Part shown: one piece after another, positions 22,182 through 34,839 of the stretch
Layout of the letters: each line of letters begins with the position of its first letter
Numbering within the stretch: the stretch's first letter is position 1
From: Haplosporangium gracile
Lineage: Eukaryota; Mortierellomycota; Mortierellomycetes; Mortierellales; Mortierellaceae
NCBI GenBank assembly: GCA_015499985.1
Contig: JAAAUF010000190.1
Span: 9,258-52,619, forward strand
DNA length: 43,362 bases
Reading direction: 5' to 3'
Notes under the pieces: model-generated
The model's input: the letters and a program-made list of their open reading frames with translations, nothing else
Told to the model about the DNA's origin: nothing
Databases searched by the model: none
Translations under genes and position numbers: made by a program

Positions 22182-23364
22182 GGGTCGTTTCTTTCGGGGT
22201 TATTTTCTTAAAGGAGTATCTGTTACCAGTCATTTGTACAAAAGAACGATTGAAAACGACACCGGTTCAGTTACAAGCATGGATGGGGTATGGTGTTGGA
22301 CGCGTCGACATCGTTGGCTGAGGATGATGACAAGGAGCAATGGTGTGAAGAGACCCCTTTATGTGTGTCAGATGTAATTATTGACATGTAGGAAGTTCCG
22401 TAGGATTAACGCCAGAGGACACCAGTCGCTCATCGTCATGGCCATGTTCAAAAAGGTCCAATGTTTGTTTTTCTCAGGATGCTTCATCCCTTGAACATTA
22501 TTCTTATTATTCTCACTCCCCTGTCTAATCGATATATCCGTCTTGTCCATCCCTCTCGTGACCCTTGCGCACAACGTATATACTCGCCTTTTTTTGTTAT
22601 CTGCGCCCCTTGTTAAGAAAGAAGACAACAATAACATTTGAGTTGCAATGTAGCATTAATCCATCCGTTTGTATTCTATTCTTTCACACATAACGTTAGA
22701 GTGAATTAAGAGAAGCAACAACTTCTCTGTTTGGGTCTCCCCTTTGCCACTTTTTCGTTCTCTTTATCTCTTCACACTCATAGCCAGCCGATAGACAACA
22801 CACACACACGACTCCTTTTCTCTTTCACACAAACACAAAATTGTCTCCTGTTGTCGCCATCTCGCGCTCCGATCCAACATACTCTCTCCCACTGAATGAA
22901 GCTTGGATCAGCAAACTACCCTTTCCTCTTTTCTGGGTTTTCCTCGTAATTGGCATTAATTTTTTCTCCTCGTCTGCGCTCTGCCTGCATCTGACAGTAC
23001 ACAATTTTGTTGGCGCGATGCTTCCTTACGTTGTGTTCTCTCTCCTTTTTTTTTCTTTTCTTTCAGAGTTCTTTTTCGCCTGTCATATCGACCTGTCTCT
23101 GTTCGTGTGTCGATCTCTGTTCAGGTAAGTCGATCGTTTCTTGGATGACTCTTGTTTTCTCCTTCGCAGAGCTTCTAGCGATAAACTTGCTTCGCTTCGC
23201 CTAATAGTGCATCTCTGACGAATACTTGCTTTCTCAGTCCTGGGGTTTTCCCTTAGTTCTTTTCATTGTGCCCTGTTTTTCGTACATAATCGCCACCATC
23301 ATCATCATTGTCATTAGTGATTGAGGTTGCAGTTGTGGTTCGTGTGTGTATATGTAGCTCGATC

Positions 23365-23370
23365 TATAAA
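23365..23370 (+). promoter_or_regulatory. TATA-like box upstream of the kinase gene
   Basis: CTATAAAAGA lies about 470 bases upstream of the kinase start codon and is followed by a long C/T-rich leader. A strong donor-like CAG|GTAAGT at 23125 lies upstream of it, so either there is a second, more distant start with a 5' UTR intron or one of the two signals is chance. Confidence 0.3.
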
Positions 23371-23837
23371 AGACGAGGCGATTTTCCGGACACAGCCTCT
23401 TCATAACTATTTTTTCTCCCCCGTTCTCTTCACGCTTCGCTTCGTTTATTTCTCGATCGCACGTTTTTCTTTGATTTATTATTTATTTTCGATTTTCTTG
23501 TCTTTTCGCACCTCCAATTCATCTGCTCTTCTTTAATCTCCTCACTCCCCTCCCCTCTTTTCTCGATACTTCCCTTCCTTTCTTCTTTCCTTCCTTCATT
23601 TCATTTCATTTCATTATCCACACTACCTCACCGGATACATCTTTTCCCTTTCTCATACACCTCTCAACTGCACTCTCACTACGCTCGCTCAATCACTTTT
23701 CTCTTCTACTCTTGACGACCCCCCCCCCCCACCTCTAAACAGCCAACCCGACACACCTCATACTATATTCCCTCGCTTCTTACGGCAACCACTATTATCC
23801 CCTCACTCTTTTCCCTCCAAACACACACACAGTCGCC

Positions 23838-25851
23838 ATGGGGAACGGCTCCAGCAGAGATCAGGAAGACATCTTTGAGAATGAAGGCAAGAACAACACT
23901 CATTCTCATTCTCATTCTCAATCTCTCATTCCTTCATCCCTTCTCTCGCATTCACCATTCAAGAAATCAGGGTCGCAAGGGCACATGCAAACGACTTTGT
24001 AACAACCGTCCTAACCTGCTTCCTCTCTCCTCTCTTCGACTCTCTATCTCTCTCTTCCCTTCAATTGACCTCCCTTGTCGATGTAATAGTCAACCTCTTT
24101 CAATTCAAGTTGCTGAGGGTCATTGGCCGTGGATCCTTCGGCAAGGTAATGATTATATAGAAAGAAAAGTGAACGACCATACGACTGTGCAGCTCAACTG
24201 TCCCTTTTTCCCCCGGAGCACTCCTTCCCTTCTTTTCCCTTTCCTCTTCTTCTCTCAAAAGAACCCCTTTGAAATCAATTGCTTCTCTGCAGGAACAGGA
24301 AAAGAAAAAAAGAATCGGTCAAAGAATCCTGGGCGAGATCGCCACCGACTTTCTTCTGTTCCTCTCCGTTTACCCTCCTCTCTTTGCCATCCCACGTTCC
24401 TTTCACTTCATTCAACTTTACTTGTCCATGGGCACTTTTATTATTACCTATTTCTGTATTTTGGTGCAACATCCAATGGACCATTCATTCCATTCCAAGA
24501 AGGAAACGATAGGTTGTGTAGTCAAAAAGGATACAGTGTCCATGTGGGACGTTTCTTGGAGTCATGCTCTTATTCTAAGCAAAAAAAAAAACAAAAAAAA
24601 AGCCCTTTCACTCTTCCTCTCGTCATCCGATACGATACAGTTTTCCGCCTCCCTCGTGCTGCTCCTCTCTTTCCCTTCTCCTCGTTTCCCTTCTCCATGC
24701 TTTTTTTTCTTCCAGAGGGATACCTATTCATGGATACCGACGGTTGGAAGCATAAAAACCCTAAATGCCCGACTGCACAAGTGAGAGGAAGAGAGAGAGA
24801 GAAAAAAAACGGCTAAAAAGGAATATAAAAAGAGAAGAAGGGCTCAAAAATACCCCTGCCGATCAAGGTTTCTTTTTCTCTGACATTTGGTATCGGTTTC
24901 TCTGTCTAATGGAAAAGCAAACTAACCACCACATGAGATGTGCGAGTGGAGTGGAGCAAAGCGAACTAGATTATGAGAGAAGGGAGGGTCTGGAAGTGTG
25001 TTGGTAGAAGGAGGAACTCGAGAAAGTTTGTTTGTTCTTCATTGGATAATTAGGACGCATGAATGAATGAGTAGGTGGACCTCCGAGGGGGGAGAGATAA
25101 GAGGACTAGAGCCTAAGACCACATCCACACCCACATACAACAAATAACACAACAGACAACAAACAGACAAGCCCTACACAATACTCGCCTTTTCCATCCC
25201 TATGTTCAATTGAGAGCTTCCACTTTCTCTCCCTTGTTGCTGACGACAGACACGAAATTATTGTTTTGTATCACAATACTCCATGATGCTAATACTTTCC
25301 TATGATCAATTATTTACAAACGTACAGGTCCGCATGGTCGAGCGGCGCGGCACGGGCAAGGTCTATGCCCTTAAGTATATCTCCAAGGCTCAAGTGATAC
25401 GAATGGATGCTGTCCGGAATATTCTACGAGAGCGCCAAATCCTCGAGACGCTCGACCACGCGTTCATCGTCAACATGCGCTTTGCGTTTCAGGACGACGA
25501 GTACATGTACATGTGTATGGACCTCATGTAAGTCCAAACGCTCTTGTATAGATAACGTTTTCTCAACCCCTCCCCCTTCCCCCTTCCCCCTTCTCCCTTG
25601 CCCCCTCCTCCTCGCCTTTGCCCTCTCTTATCCTGCCTATCCACCACTTTCTTGAGCGGTATCACGTTTTCGCAAAACACGCGATCGTTGCCGGGGACTG
25701 GGAAAGTCACTGATGGCTCTCAGACACAGTATTTTTCGAGGGGGTTACGGCGTATTCTTTTTTTTTTGGATCGTGGGTCGTACAGAATTGTCTTATTATT
25801 GGTAGCAAACTATATTCACACATGCTAACCCAACGCTCTCTGTTTTTGTTA

Positions 25852-25883
<32 letters not shown>

Positions 25884-28208
25884 TTTCGAACGGCCTCTCG
25901 ACAATCTCGAATGGATACTTCTTTTTTTTTCTCTACCGTTCAACACACAAAAAACAGGATGGGAGGTGACTTGCGTTTCCACTTGAACAGGAAGCAGTTT
26001 GGAGAGGACGTAGTCCGGTTCTGGATTGCAGAGCTTTGCTCAGCACTGACACATCTCCATTCACAAGGGATCGTGCATCGAGATATCAAACCCGACAATG
26101 TGCTTTTGGACGAGAAGGGCCACGCCCATTTGACAGACTTTAACATTGGATGCAAGCTTACAACCGAAAAGCCCTTCCTGACGTCGCAATCTGGCACTGT
26201 CGCATACATGGCCCCCGAAGTCTTTGGACGGCATGGATACGGCACCAGTGTCGATTGGTGGGCTATTGGCGTCCTCTTTTACGAGTGCATCTACAACAAG
26301 CGACCCTTCCAAACCGAAAGCATCTCTGACCTAAAGAAGGCCATCCCCACCCAAACAATTGAGTTTCCAGAGAAGGAGGGTCTCTCGAGAGAATGCATCT
26401 CTGCCATGCGCGGGGTAAGTCCACATGTCTTTGACGCACAGCATTTCGACCGTGATCTTTGTCCCTTTTTCTGCGACCCCCTTGATGGCCATAACGTTAT
26501 GCCACATTATTTACTCACATCATTTCTCTCTTTTGTTGTATGATATCTTGCTCTCCCTCCTCCTGTTTAGTTCTTGACAAGGGACCCCAAAGAGAGACTC
26601 GGCATCAAGGGAGGCCTGGAGGGCATCCGCCAACACCCATTCTTCCAGTCAGGAACATACCAGACCAACCCCGACAACTGGTGGTATATGTTGGAGACCA
26701 AACAGTTGACGCCCAAATTCCAACCCTCGTCCGAAAACGTCAACTTTGATGCTACCTACGATCTGGAGGAGCTCCTCCTGGACGATGAGCCCCTGACCTA
26801 TCGCTCTACACGGAAACGCGCCCAGAGGATGCAAAAGGAGAAGGACAGGGCAATCAAGGAGGAGAATGCACGCATTAAGGCCGAACAACAGCAGGAAGCA
26901 GCGGCGGCGGCAGCGGCGGCAGAGCTAACCATGAAATCCTTGGCCTTGGACGAATATTACGTTATACAGAACAAAATCAACGAGAGTGGGATGTTTTCGC
27001 AGGAGCAGGAGAAGCACTCGCACAAGAAGGTGGCCAAGAAGCGGTCCAAGATCTATCTCGGAGGCGGGGCCTCTGTCGGGAACAAGGTCGATAGCGAGAG
27101 CAGCTCAGGCAACAACGACAGCAGCAGCAGTCAGATCCATCTTTCTCAACCACCTGCAAAGCCGCATCAGCACAACAACAACAATTATCATTCGCAATAT
27201 GTACAAGGCGAGCAGATGAATGGGTCAGGAGGACGCGGCACGACGTCTATGCCAACAAACGCACCTTTGCAGTTCCCGACTCTTCCACCTCCGTCTGCTT
27301 CGGCTCAATCTGTACGACATATGCATCATCCTCAGCATTATCAGAACGGTGGATACAGTCGGCAGCATGCGGGCATATCCTTGCCTCCTCCACCTAGCCA
27401 AGGTCTTCCCTTGAACCCGATCCAGTTGAGCCAGACCACCAATGGTAACAAGCATTCCCTCGACAGCAGCAGCAATTCCAAGGGCGGCTACTCGATCGCC
27501 ACCGCGGGCGGAGGCGTACAGAGTGGAAGCACTGCGACTGGATACAGCTACTCGACGTCGGGAACTCCTGGACAAGGCGTTACTGCCATCTATCTTTCCA
27601 AGCCAGCGATTGCTTCGTCAAATGGGACCTATGCGTCGTCATCTTACAAGGGACCTTCTGGAGGACATATTCCGGTCAAGAATGCAGGACGAAAGGCAGC
27701 ATATTGCGCGGAAGACGATATCATGGTGGGCAAGAGCTTCCCAGGATCGGCTTCTCAGCATATCCAGCACCAGTACCAGCAAAAACAACAACAACAACAG
27801 TTTGCGTCAACGTCCACATCATCGTCGTCATCCATTGGAGCACCCAGCTCATTACCCCATCCTCTTCCATTACGGAGTCAACACAGACATATACCACCAC
27901 AGCACCTGCACCACCAACAACAATACCACCAACAACATGTTTCTATGCAACGCCAGGCTTCCCCTTTGCTGGCTGCAGCTACTGAGGTCCCAGCAGCCAA
28001 GGCATCGCCAATCGGTAGTGATCCTAAGGACGCAACCGCCTCAGCCAACATGTCCAAGAAGGAAAAGTTTTCCCACCAGATGGCATTGATCGACCGCGAG
28101 TTCCTGACGTTCGACTATACCGTCTACGAGAACTACCACGGACTGGTCGACCCCCTCACCATGTCTGTCGGCGATCCTCCAGAGTGGGTCCGCAGCCGCG
28201 ACCACTAA
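23838..28208 (+). CDS. STK32/YANK-type AGC serine/threonine kinase
   Basis: Exons 23838..23886, 24090..24145, 25328..25527, 25958..26414 and 26571..28208 give 799 residues. The N-terminus MGNGSS fits N-myristoylation. Kinase landmarks: GRGSFGKV (29-36), ATP-lysine K51 in YALKY, alpha-C E70, HRDIKPDN (142-149), DFN (162-164) in place of DFG, and MAPE (186-189). DFN, the motif order and the post-kinase WWYMLETKQLTPKFQP and FDATYDLEELLLDDEPL segments match the YANK (STK32A/B/C) family rather than PKA or YPK. Exon 1 ends at AAG|GCAAGA, so intron 1 appears to be GC-AG. Intron 2 is 1182 bases. The C-terminal 450 residues are low-complexity (poly-Ala, Gln, Ser) and end in a conserved-looking block FLTFDYTVYENYHGL. 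It is probably a membrane-associated signalling kinase; the substrate is unknown. AATAAA lies at 28422-28427. Confidence 0.9.
25852..25884. repeat. (CT)n tract in kinase intron 3
   Basis: A pyrimidine dinucleotide run in the intron between 25527 and 25958, upstream of the acceptor at 25955-25957. It probably forms part of an extended polypyrimidine region. Confidence 0.9.
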
Positions 28209-29784
28209 GTCTTTTGGTGTCTTTCTTTTCTTGTATTATTCTTTTCGCATTTTTGATGTCTATTTTCCGTTTCCTGCAACGACCAGCTCTTTTTTATACT
28301 CCGCCTTAATGATTTCTTCCCTTGTCCCTGTGTCCTTTTCCCTCGTCGTTTTCAATGAATTACAGTACGACACCTTATGCCTCCATTACAACACTCCTTT
28401 GCATATACTTTCATCTCATGAAATAAACGCGTGTACACTACTCCTACCACCTTATCAATCAAAAGACTCCATCTCGTCCCTTTTGCTTTTTTTGTGCGTT
28501 TCGAGTTTCTTTTGATGCTAAAGCCCGATATGCAATACTAATTCACACTTGAACCTTTTATGGTCAAAAGGGACGAGCAGACAAGGCTGGCAGGCGCAAT
28601 GCGAATGTTTATTTTGCTTACTTGAATTTATCGTGCGCTTTGCGCACGTGTGGAGGTGGATAGGAGCGCTGAAACCGGGGGGCAGAATAGCAAACGAGGT
28701 TCTGCATGTTAAGGAATTTTTTTTTCATTTTTCGATTCATTTCTCGGATTTTTTCATGGGAACTCGATTTGTTTGGCGTCACAGAAAATAAGCACCGAGA
28801 AGAAAACTTTTTAAGAGGGGAGAGAGATGAGGGATGAGCGGGGGCTGGGCCGATGATTGGGGGAGAAAGGGGTCTGTTTTTTTTTTAGGGTCAATGTGTT
28901 TTTTTCATTCGGGCATATGCATTGTTCAAGAGAGAACGTTTTGTCCATCTTGTCAAGATGACCTACTTTAGCAGTGCTGTGCTACGAGTGATTGGCGTTC
29001 GAGGCGAAACGCGTTTTTTTCTGTCTTCGCGAACAAATAATATGAATCAGTTGTTTCCCATCAGTTTCTCGTCATTTTTTCGTTCCTTATCCTCTTCTCT
29101 TTTTTTATTTGCTTCTCTTCTCTCTTTTTCGCCTTATCTTGCGCCATCTTTCCATATCTCCTACCATTGCACATCCAGCCGAAGACCGGACTTGTACCTT
29201 CACTTGACATTATCATTATTTTAACATCTAAAACTAGTTCCTACGCTACACACACATCCTGGCGGCCCTACGATATCTTCTTCCTGGCGGTTATCATCAT
29301 TTCTCTCGGACTGGTCGTTTAGTGCTGTTCGCTTGTTGCTTAATTTGTAGTTGACTGGTCGGTCGGTTGTATAAAGACTGGAAGAAGGAATTTATCCAAC
29401 GATTTTCACTCACCTTCCATTCCGACTTCCACATCCACCCAAGTCCGTTTCTTCTCTATCGGGCCACGTACCCACCCTATCTACAAACACACATTTTTTT
29501 GTCTCTTTCTCCTTATTTTTTTTTAATTAACAAAGCGGTTCGTCTTTCTGTTATCGTTGTTACTTAATCTATCCCTTTCCCTTGGAACCATCCAAAAACC
29601 CTTTTTTCATTTCTTTCGAATCGGTCTTGCTCCCTTTTAGCTATCATTTTCCTGCCCTTTCTTTGGCCCCTTTTTTTCTGTTTTCAATTCTCCTCCCTTT
29701 TATCTCTTCACTTATATTTGAAATCGATCGCACTCTTTCATCTGCTAATTCGCAGGATTAAGCACCAATCAAGAGTTACTTTTC
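28209..29784. other. Intergenic; 3' UTR and leader, no gene seen
   Basis: Kinase 3' region to about 28450, then mixed sequence with T-runs, then a C/T-rich leader of the transporter from about 29380. CTAATTCGCAG at about 29744-29754 looks like a branch point plus acceptor, so the transporter may have a 5' UTR intron. No coding exon was found. Confidence 0.55.
29370..29376 (+). promoter_or_regulatory. TATA-like box upstream of transporter
   Basis: TATAAAG lies about 415 bases before the start codon at 29785 and is followed by a T/C-rich leader. Assignment rests on sequence and spacing only. Confidence 0.3.
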
Positions 29785-32153
29785 ATGATGGAAGGTTACG
29801 ACAGGATGCCGCCCTCTACCAGCGCCTCACTACCCCAAGCAGGAGTAGGAACAGGACAACTCGCACCATCATCATCATCGGACAACAACAACACTCACCA
29901 AGAATGGCAACAAAGCGAGAGCTCGCGTCGAGAATCCGCAGCGACGTTCGAATCTGCATCGACGATGGTAGAATCCAACTATTCTGGATCCCCGAGCAAG
30001 GAAGGGAAAGCGCATCTCTTTTTGAGTGATGATGGGTTCTCGGGAGGGGCCGAAAAACAGCGCCAGATGGGAGGAGAGGAGTCACTGGAGGATGGTGGGG
30101 ATAGTAGTGATAGGGAGGGGACAGTGTTGAGTATGAGGGCTGAACGGGTGGGTGGTGTGAGTACTTTTAAAACCATTGCTGGCCTCGTGTAAGACACAAT
30201 CAATTTTTTTTTCTGTCGTTTTTGATTTCATGCTCATGCACAAATTGCCAGGCATTGAATCGAGATCGTCAGTGGATCAACATTCGCCGTGTGAGGCATA
30301 CTAAAGATCTCTTCTTTTCCATCGTTTTCTTTCTTGTTAGGTGTGTGGTTGGAGGAACAGGGGCATTGGGGATGCCAAAGGCGGTGGCCGAGTCGGGCTG
30401 GTTAGGGTCTGCGCTCATCGTCCTTGCGCTCGTCATGTCGACCTACACGGGGCATATCCTTATCAAGTGCCTGTACCTCAAAACGTAAGTCCGCATATGT
30501 GTAGCTCAAAATGAAGCCGGTGCGTTATGCAGGACCAGGATGTAATGGCAGGACAGAGAAGCATGCATTGACTGAAAATGTTTTGGTGTTTTAGTTTTCG
30601 AGGGATAGCTTGAACCCTTTTTTTTAGTGTCAATGGTGTTCATGTTGTTGATTGTTCTTTTACCCATAATGGATACAAAAAAATCCTCATTCCATACAAC
30701 GACACAAAAAAAAAAGGCGTGCCTCCACCACTCAATAACACCATCTTTTCCTTTTACCTCGTATCCTCCAAAAAAAACAACATAGGAACAAGCGCAGAGA
30801 ATCATACCAAGAGATCGCACGGGACGCTTACGGCGCGATCGGCCATCATTTCGCATTCACAGTCGCGATCGTGAACCTGTTTGGATGTGCAGTGCTGTAT
30901 GTGATCCTGTCGGCAACGTTGATCGAAGCCATGACGCGTGAATATGCGCATGTCGACGCCCCTGTCTTTTATTATGTCATGACCTGCACGGCTTTTGTGT
31001 GGGTCTGTCTTATCTGTACCAAGTCTATGAAGGAGATTGCTCTTCTCAGGTAAGTGGGAAGCGTCGGAGGGGGGCGAATAGGCGTTTGTGGTGCGGGTGA
31101 GGAAGAAGAAGGAGTGGAAGAAAGTGGGTGTGAAGAGGAGGATGAAGACTTTATTTGGATCGAAAAAAAACTATTTTCCCTTTTTACACCCACTTTCGGG
31201 GCACGCGTCGGCGCTTGTACTCACTCAACCCACTCACCATCACCCATTTCTTCACTTACTGCTACTCGGGATTGGAAAAAAAAATAGCATTCTGGGCGCA
31301 TGTGCAACGATTGGAGTAATAAGCATCACGGTCGGGATGTCGGTCAAGATGCTCCTCACCCACACCGCCGCAACTATTACCGCCACCCACAAACTGGTCG
31401 ACTGGGCAAAATTACCTCTAGCTCTGGCTACCATCTCGTTTGCGTATGGAGGGAATGTGGTCTATCCACATGTTGAACAGTCGATGCGGTACCCCCGCCA
31501 GTGGACGCGGGCGTTGTGGGCGGCATTGATGATATGCTTTGTGATGTATATCTCGGTTGCTATTGCCGGCTATGCGGCTTTTGGACATGAGACTTTGAGT
31601 CCTATCCTTCGAAATCTGCCCTCAGGTATGGATAGTTATTTTCAGGGGGATGTTCGTTAGGCAGCGATTTGACATTGAGTTGTCCATTGCTCACAGTTAT
31701 TTTTTCTTGGACTTTGTAGGAGGACTATCTATCACAGCAAACTCGCTGATAACGGTGCACGTCTTACTCGCAGCGCCTATCCTTCTAACGTCCCTCTCCA
31801 TGATGATCGAACACTCGATATCCGAGCGAGTCCCCAGCTTCACCAAGGGCTCCTCCTTCTCTCAGTTCCTAAAACGCGCCATCAACCGAACAATCATCAT
31901 GTTCCTCACAGGCCTCATCGCAGGCGTGGTCCCTTACTTTGGCGACGTGATGGATCTGTTGGGCTCCCTGACACAGTGTCTGCTGGTATTTGTGATGCCA
32001 ATTGTGTTCTTTTACAAGCTGGGAGGGTTGGATCGGGCTAGGTGGTGGACAAAGACGTGGGCGGTTTTCGTGCTTGTTATTGGGATGGTCGCGCTGGTTC
32101 TTGGGACTGTGGATGCTATTAAGCATCTTGTTGCTGATTTCAGGCGCAAGTAG
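29785..32153 (+). CDS. AAAP-family amino acid transporter
   Basis: Five exons (29785..30188, 30341..30484, 30786..31049, 31288..31625, 31720..32153) give 527 residues in frame. The first 125 residues are hydrophilic, rich in Ser, Glu and Gln. The core starts with STFKTIAGLVCVVGGTGALG, the usual first helix of the amino acid/auxin permease fold, and has about ten hydrophobic segments, including WAKLPLALATISFAYGGNVV and ITVHVLLAAPILLTSLSMMI. It ends right after a hydrophobic helix and a short basic tail (DFRRK). Family members are proton-coupled amino acid carriers of the vacuole or plasma membrane; substrate and membrane cannot be read from sequence. It differs clearly from the Avt3-like gene 4.5 kb downstream, so this is not a recent tandem copy. 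An A-rich AATAAA lies at 32405-32410. Confidence 0.87.
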
Positions 32154-32728
32154 ACAGGAGAGCCTTTAGGGCTGCATTTTTTTTTTATCTTCCTCGGTGA
32201 CGCGAGCCGTCACAGAGAACTATATCATATTTTCAACTCCTCCTACTTCCTTTTCCTTATTCATTTCTTGTTTCGTTTCTTCCCCGGTTTCAAGTTTTTT
32301 TTTTTTCTTTTCTTGGCCATTGTGTTCGTCTTTTTTTTCTCGTTTCCTTTCTCATCTGACCATGTTCGTATTCCCCTCGGTGTCCATTATTCTTATCTTT
32401 AAAAAATAAAAAATATCATACCAAAAACATACACCATCATTCGACGATTGCACCATATCTAATAGTTCCGCCCTCCACGGGGCAGATGGCGCGTGGTACA
32501 AAAAGTAGAAAAATGTGAGAAGTCAGGCGCAGCAATACTCATATCAGCTTTATTTTATCCAGCAAAGTGAATACTGCACATGTAAACGAGATCGAGATCC
32601 TGCCTTTGTACCTTTCTGGGCTTACCTAAAAAGCTACGCACCGGAAAGTAGAAATAAAAACGGCAAAGACGAAAAGTAAAATAAAATGATATATGTCTGG
32701 AACTGGAACAGCAATAAGTAAAAGGGGA

Positions 32729-33753
32729 CTACTTGATATCAGGGACGCATCGGTTCTTCTTGGAAGGGTGTCGCGTTCTAGGAGAGGGGAGGGTATCAGC
32801 CTACTGTAGCTATTACCTCCCCCCTCCCATCTCCCTCCAGTTTAATCGTATTCTTGAAGTTGAACCGAGGTTGGTTAGCAAAGGAAACAGTAGAAAGCGA
32901 CAGTAGGACAGCGAGTGTGTGGAGTGGAAATCCGGGACCTAAGTGATGGACCAAAGCAAACAATGGAACAGTAGAGCCATTATTGTGAGCTACTCGTACA
33001 TTCAAATAATAGGGTCCATGCCCCTCAAGCGAGCAAAAGCTGGACCTTCCTCCCAACTCTCACTTTCCTCTCTCTCTTTCTCGTCATTTCCTCTCCCTCT
33101 TTATCTTCTTTTCCTCTCTCTCACTTTCCCTCACCTCTCCCTCACTTCTCCTCTCCTCTCCCTATTACCCTTTTAGCCTCCTGATGTCTCCTACGTACTT
33201 GTTCCTCTTTTTTTTAGGAAAATTTAAGCAGAGGTAATGGCTTTGTAAAGTGCCGAAAAAGCCAACAGTAACAATGAACCTAACCTGGATTGAGAGACAA
33301 TCCAAGCCTGTACTGTCCAAACGAGATTGACAATCATTTGCCGTAGCTGCTATGTACTGTTCAATGGCTATGCACAAGTCCTGAAAAAGAAAAACGACAA
33401 AGTATCAAGAACAACACAATAAAAAAAAATGATACCTTGATATATTGAAAAGTACAAGAGCCGATGGTCGAAAGTAGCAATGGGCTTATTCGACGAAAAA
33501 AAAAAAAAAAAAAAAAATCCCCCCCAAGCTTGCGCAAACTAGATTGACATTCGTACACCAGGAACCAGTCAGGTACCCTCTCTTTTTATCTTTCTTCCGC
33601 TTCTTCCGGGAGGAAATTCCTTGTTGTCTTCCATAAGGAGATTTGTTTGTTGCCTGTCGAGAATAGATACCCAGTCCGCCCCCCGCTGGAAAAGTTGGAT
33701 TGTTTTTACTTTTCCACGCTCGGTTCATTCAAGATGCTCAGTGACATCACCAT
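32729..33753 (-). CDS. Candidate unrecognised multi-exon gene (incomplete model)
   Basis: Best-supported part: an exon ending ATCAAG|GTATCA at 33436, a 55-base intron with a T-rich 3' end, then a 96-base exon 33380..33285 between TTTTTCAG and CAG|GTTAGG. Only one frame is open through the second exon. Joined, it reads ISPLLLSTIGSCTFQYIK then DLCIAIEQYIAATANDCQSR and on, a helical-looking stretch. Upstream in the same frame is VPDWFLVYECQSSLRKL, but a run of about 22 T lies between and I found no clean junction. A possible start is ATG at 33753, just after a TATAAAA-like run. A possible last exon, 32777..32729, ends NRCVPDIK and stop. No family recognised; it could also be a decaying gene. The outer limits are tentative. 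Confidence 0.25.
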
Positions 33754-34839
33754 ATTAGATTTTTTTTTTTATACGGTCGATTTATTTATTATGGCTGTAG
33801 TGATGGAACCTAAGCTCTCGAAAATCGAAAGTAAGGTGACGGAGGATGGAAGTGGAAAGACATGAATTGTGATACCTCTGAGGTGCCCATTTGAGGCATA
33901 GCTGAGGCGCATGGCTATTTAGAAATACAGAAAGACAGCCACAAATGGGCTGGGCCAATTTGTACCCTCCCTCAATAGGGCTAGCAAAAAAAAAAATTGT
34001 CTCATTGGAGCCTACCCATTCCCCACTTGTCATAACGATGATGCTCCTCCTCCTTTTTCCTATCGACCCATAAGAAATGAGAAAAAAAGGAGCAATGGCC
34101 GTTTTGGCCTCCGTTCGACATCAAGTGCTACATGACCGACGGACGGCGGCCCTCCCGGCTCGATGTCTCATACATACGCCCTGTAACAACCCCCCCTCAC
34201 ACCTGTCCGGGGCATTTTTGTATAAACAAAATACTTGGCTCTCTTTGTCTGTGGCTCATCGATGATTGGGTACCCACTCTATGCTCCTCCATGAAAAAAG
34301 AAAGACATTAAAAGGGAACCATGGAAATTGTCGACCAAAAAAATAGCCGCTCTGAAAAGAGTACGGCAACACAAGAAAGGAGGGAAGGGAGAAGAAAGTA
34401 GCATCGCGGTTTGAAAAGAAATCTCCATGACGGGGTTTTTTTGGCCGTTTTCCTCTTGGGACATGATTGGCTATCTTCTTCTATGGGAAGTGAAGGAAGA
34501 GGAGAGAAGAAGTGGGATGCAGTGTGTCAAGATGAGTATTGAAGAAGAGTGAGTGAAGTAGGTATGGAAGGGAGAGAGTAGTTTGGCCCTTTTTTTATCG
34601 CGATGGACAAAAGTAGAGATTGATCAAAAATGGAGTCACCTTGCAGGCACAAAGTTGTATCTGTGGGTGAGGATATCCGAGGGGCTGTCAGTAGTCCTGT
34701 CCCCCTTGAGGGAGAAGGAAAGGTGAAGCGTGACGAAGTAAGGAACAGAGCGAGTGGGAGACGAGCGCCAATGGGGGCTGCGATAGGGTAATCCCACCTA
34801 TCATCATAATCCTAATCCTATCCTATCCTATTCTATGTG

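Larger units (their letters stand above)
17870..23837. other. Gene-poor 6-kb interval
   Basis: The longest stretch without a gene. It contains the kelch 3' region, T- and A-runs (19313-19330, 20124-20137, 22157-22181), (ATGC)4 at 18936-18951, (AATGC)4 at 20373-20392, two similar A-rich modules at about 20089-20190, and a tRNA-like element at 20191-20281. Two minus-strand open frames (18243-18461 and 22368-22637) were inspected and not accepted. From about 22740 on, the sequence is C/T-rich and probably the kinase gene's leader, with a donor-like CAG|GTAAGT at 23125. No transposase, reverse transcriptase or rRNA was recognised. Confidence 0.6.

Noticed and set aside
22368..22637. 89-residue minus-strand frame starting with a real ATG
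   Set aside because: It has some balanced composition, but no neighbouring exon, leader or recognisable motif. It was left unannotated rather than guessed.
23875..24816. 313-residue open frame on the plus strand
   Set aside because: It runs through introns 1 and 2 of the kinase gene, is low-complexity (Ser/Phe/Pro/Leu) and would remove the P-loop splice junctions that match the STK32 family.
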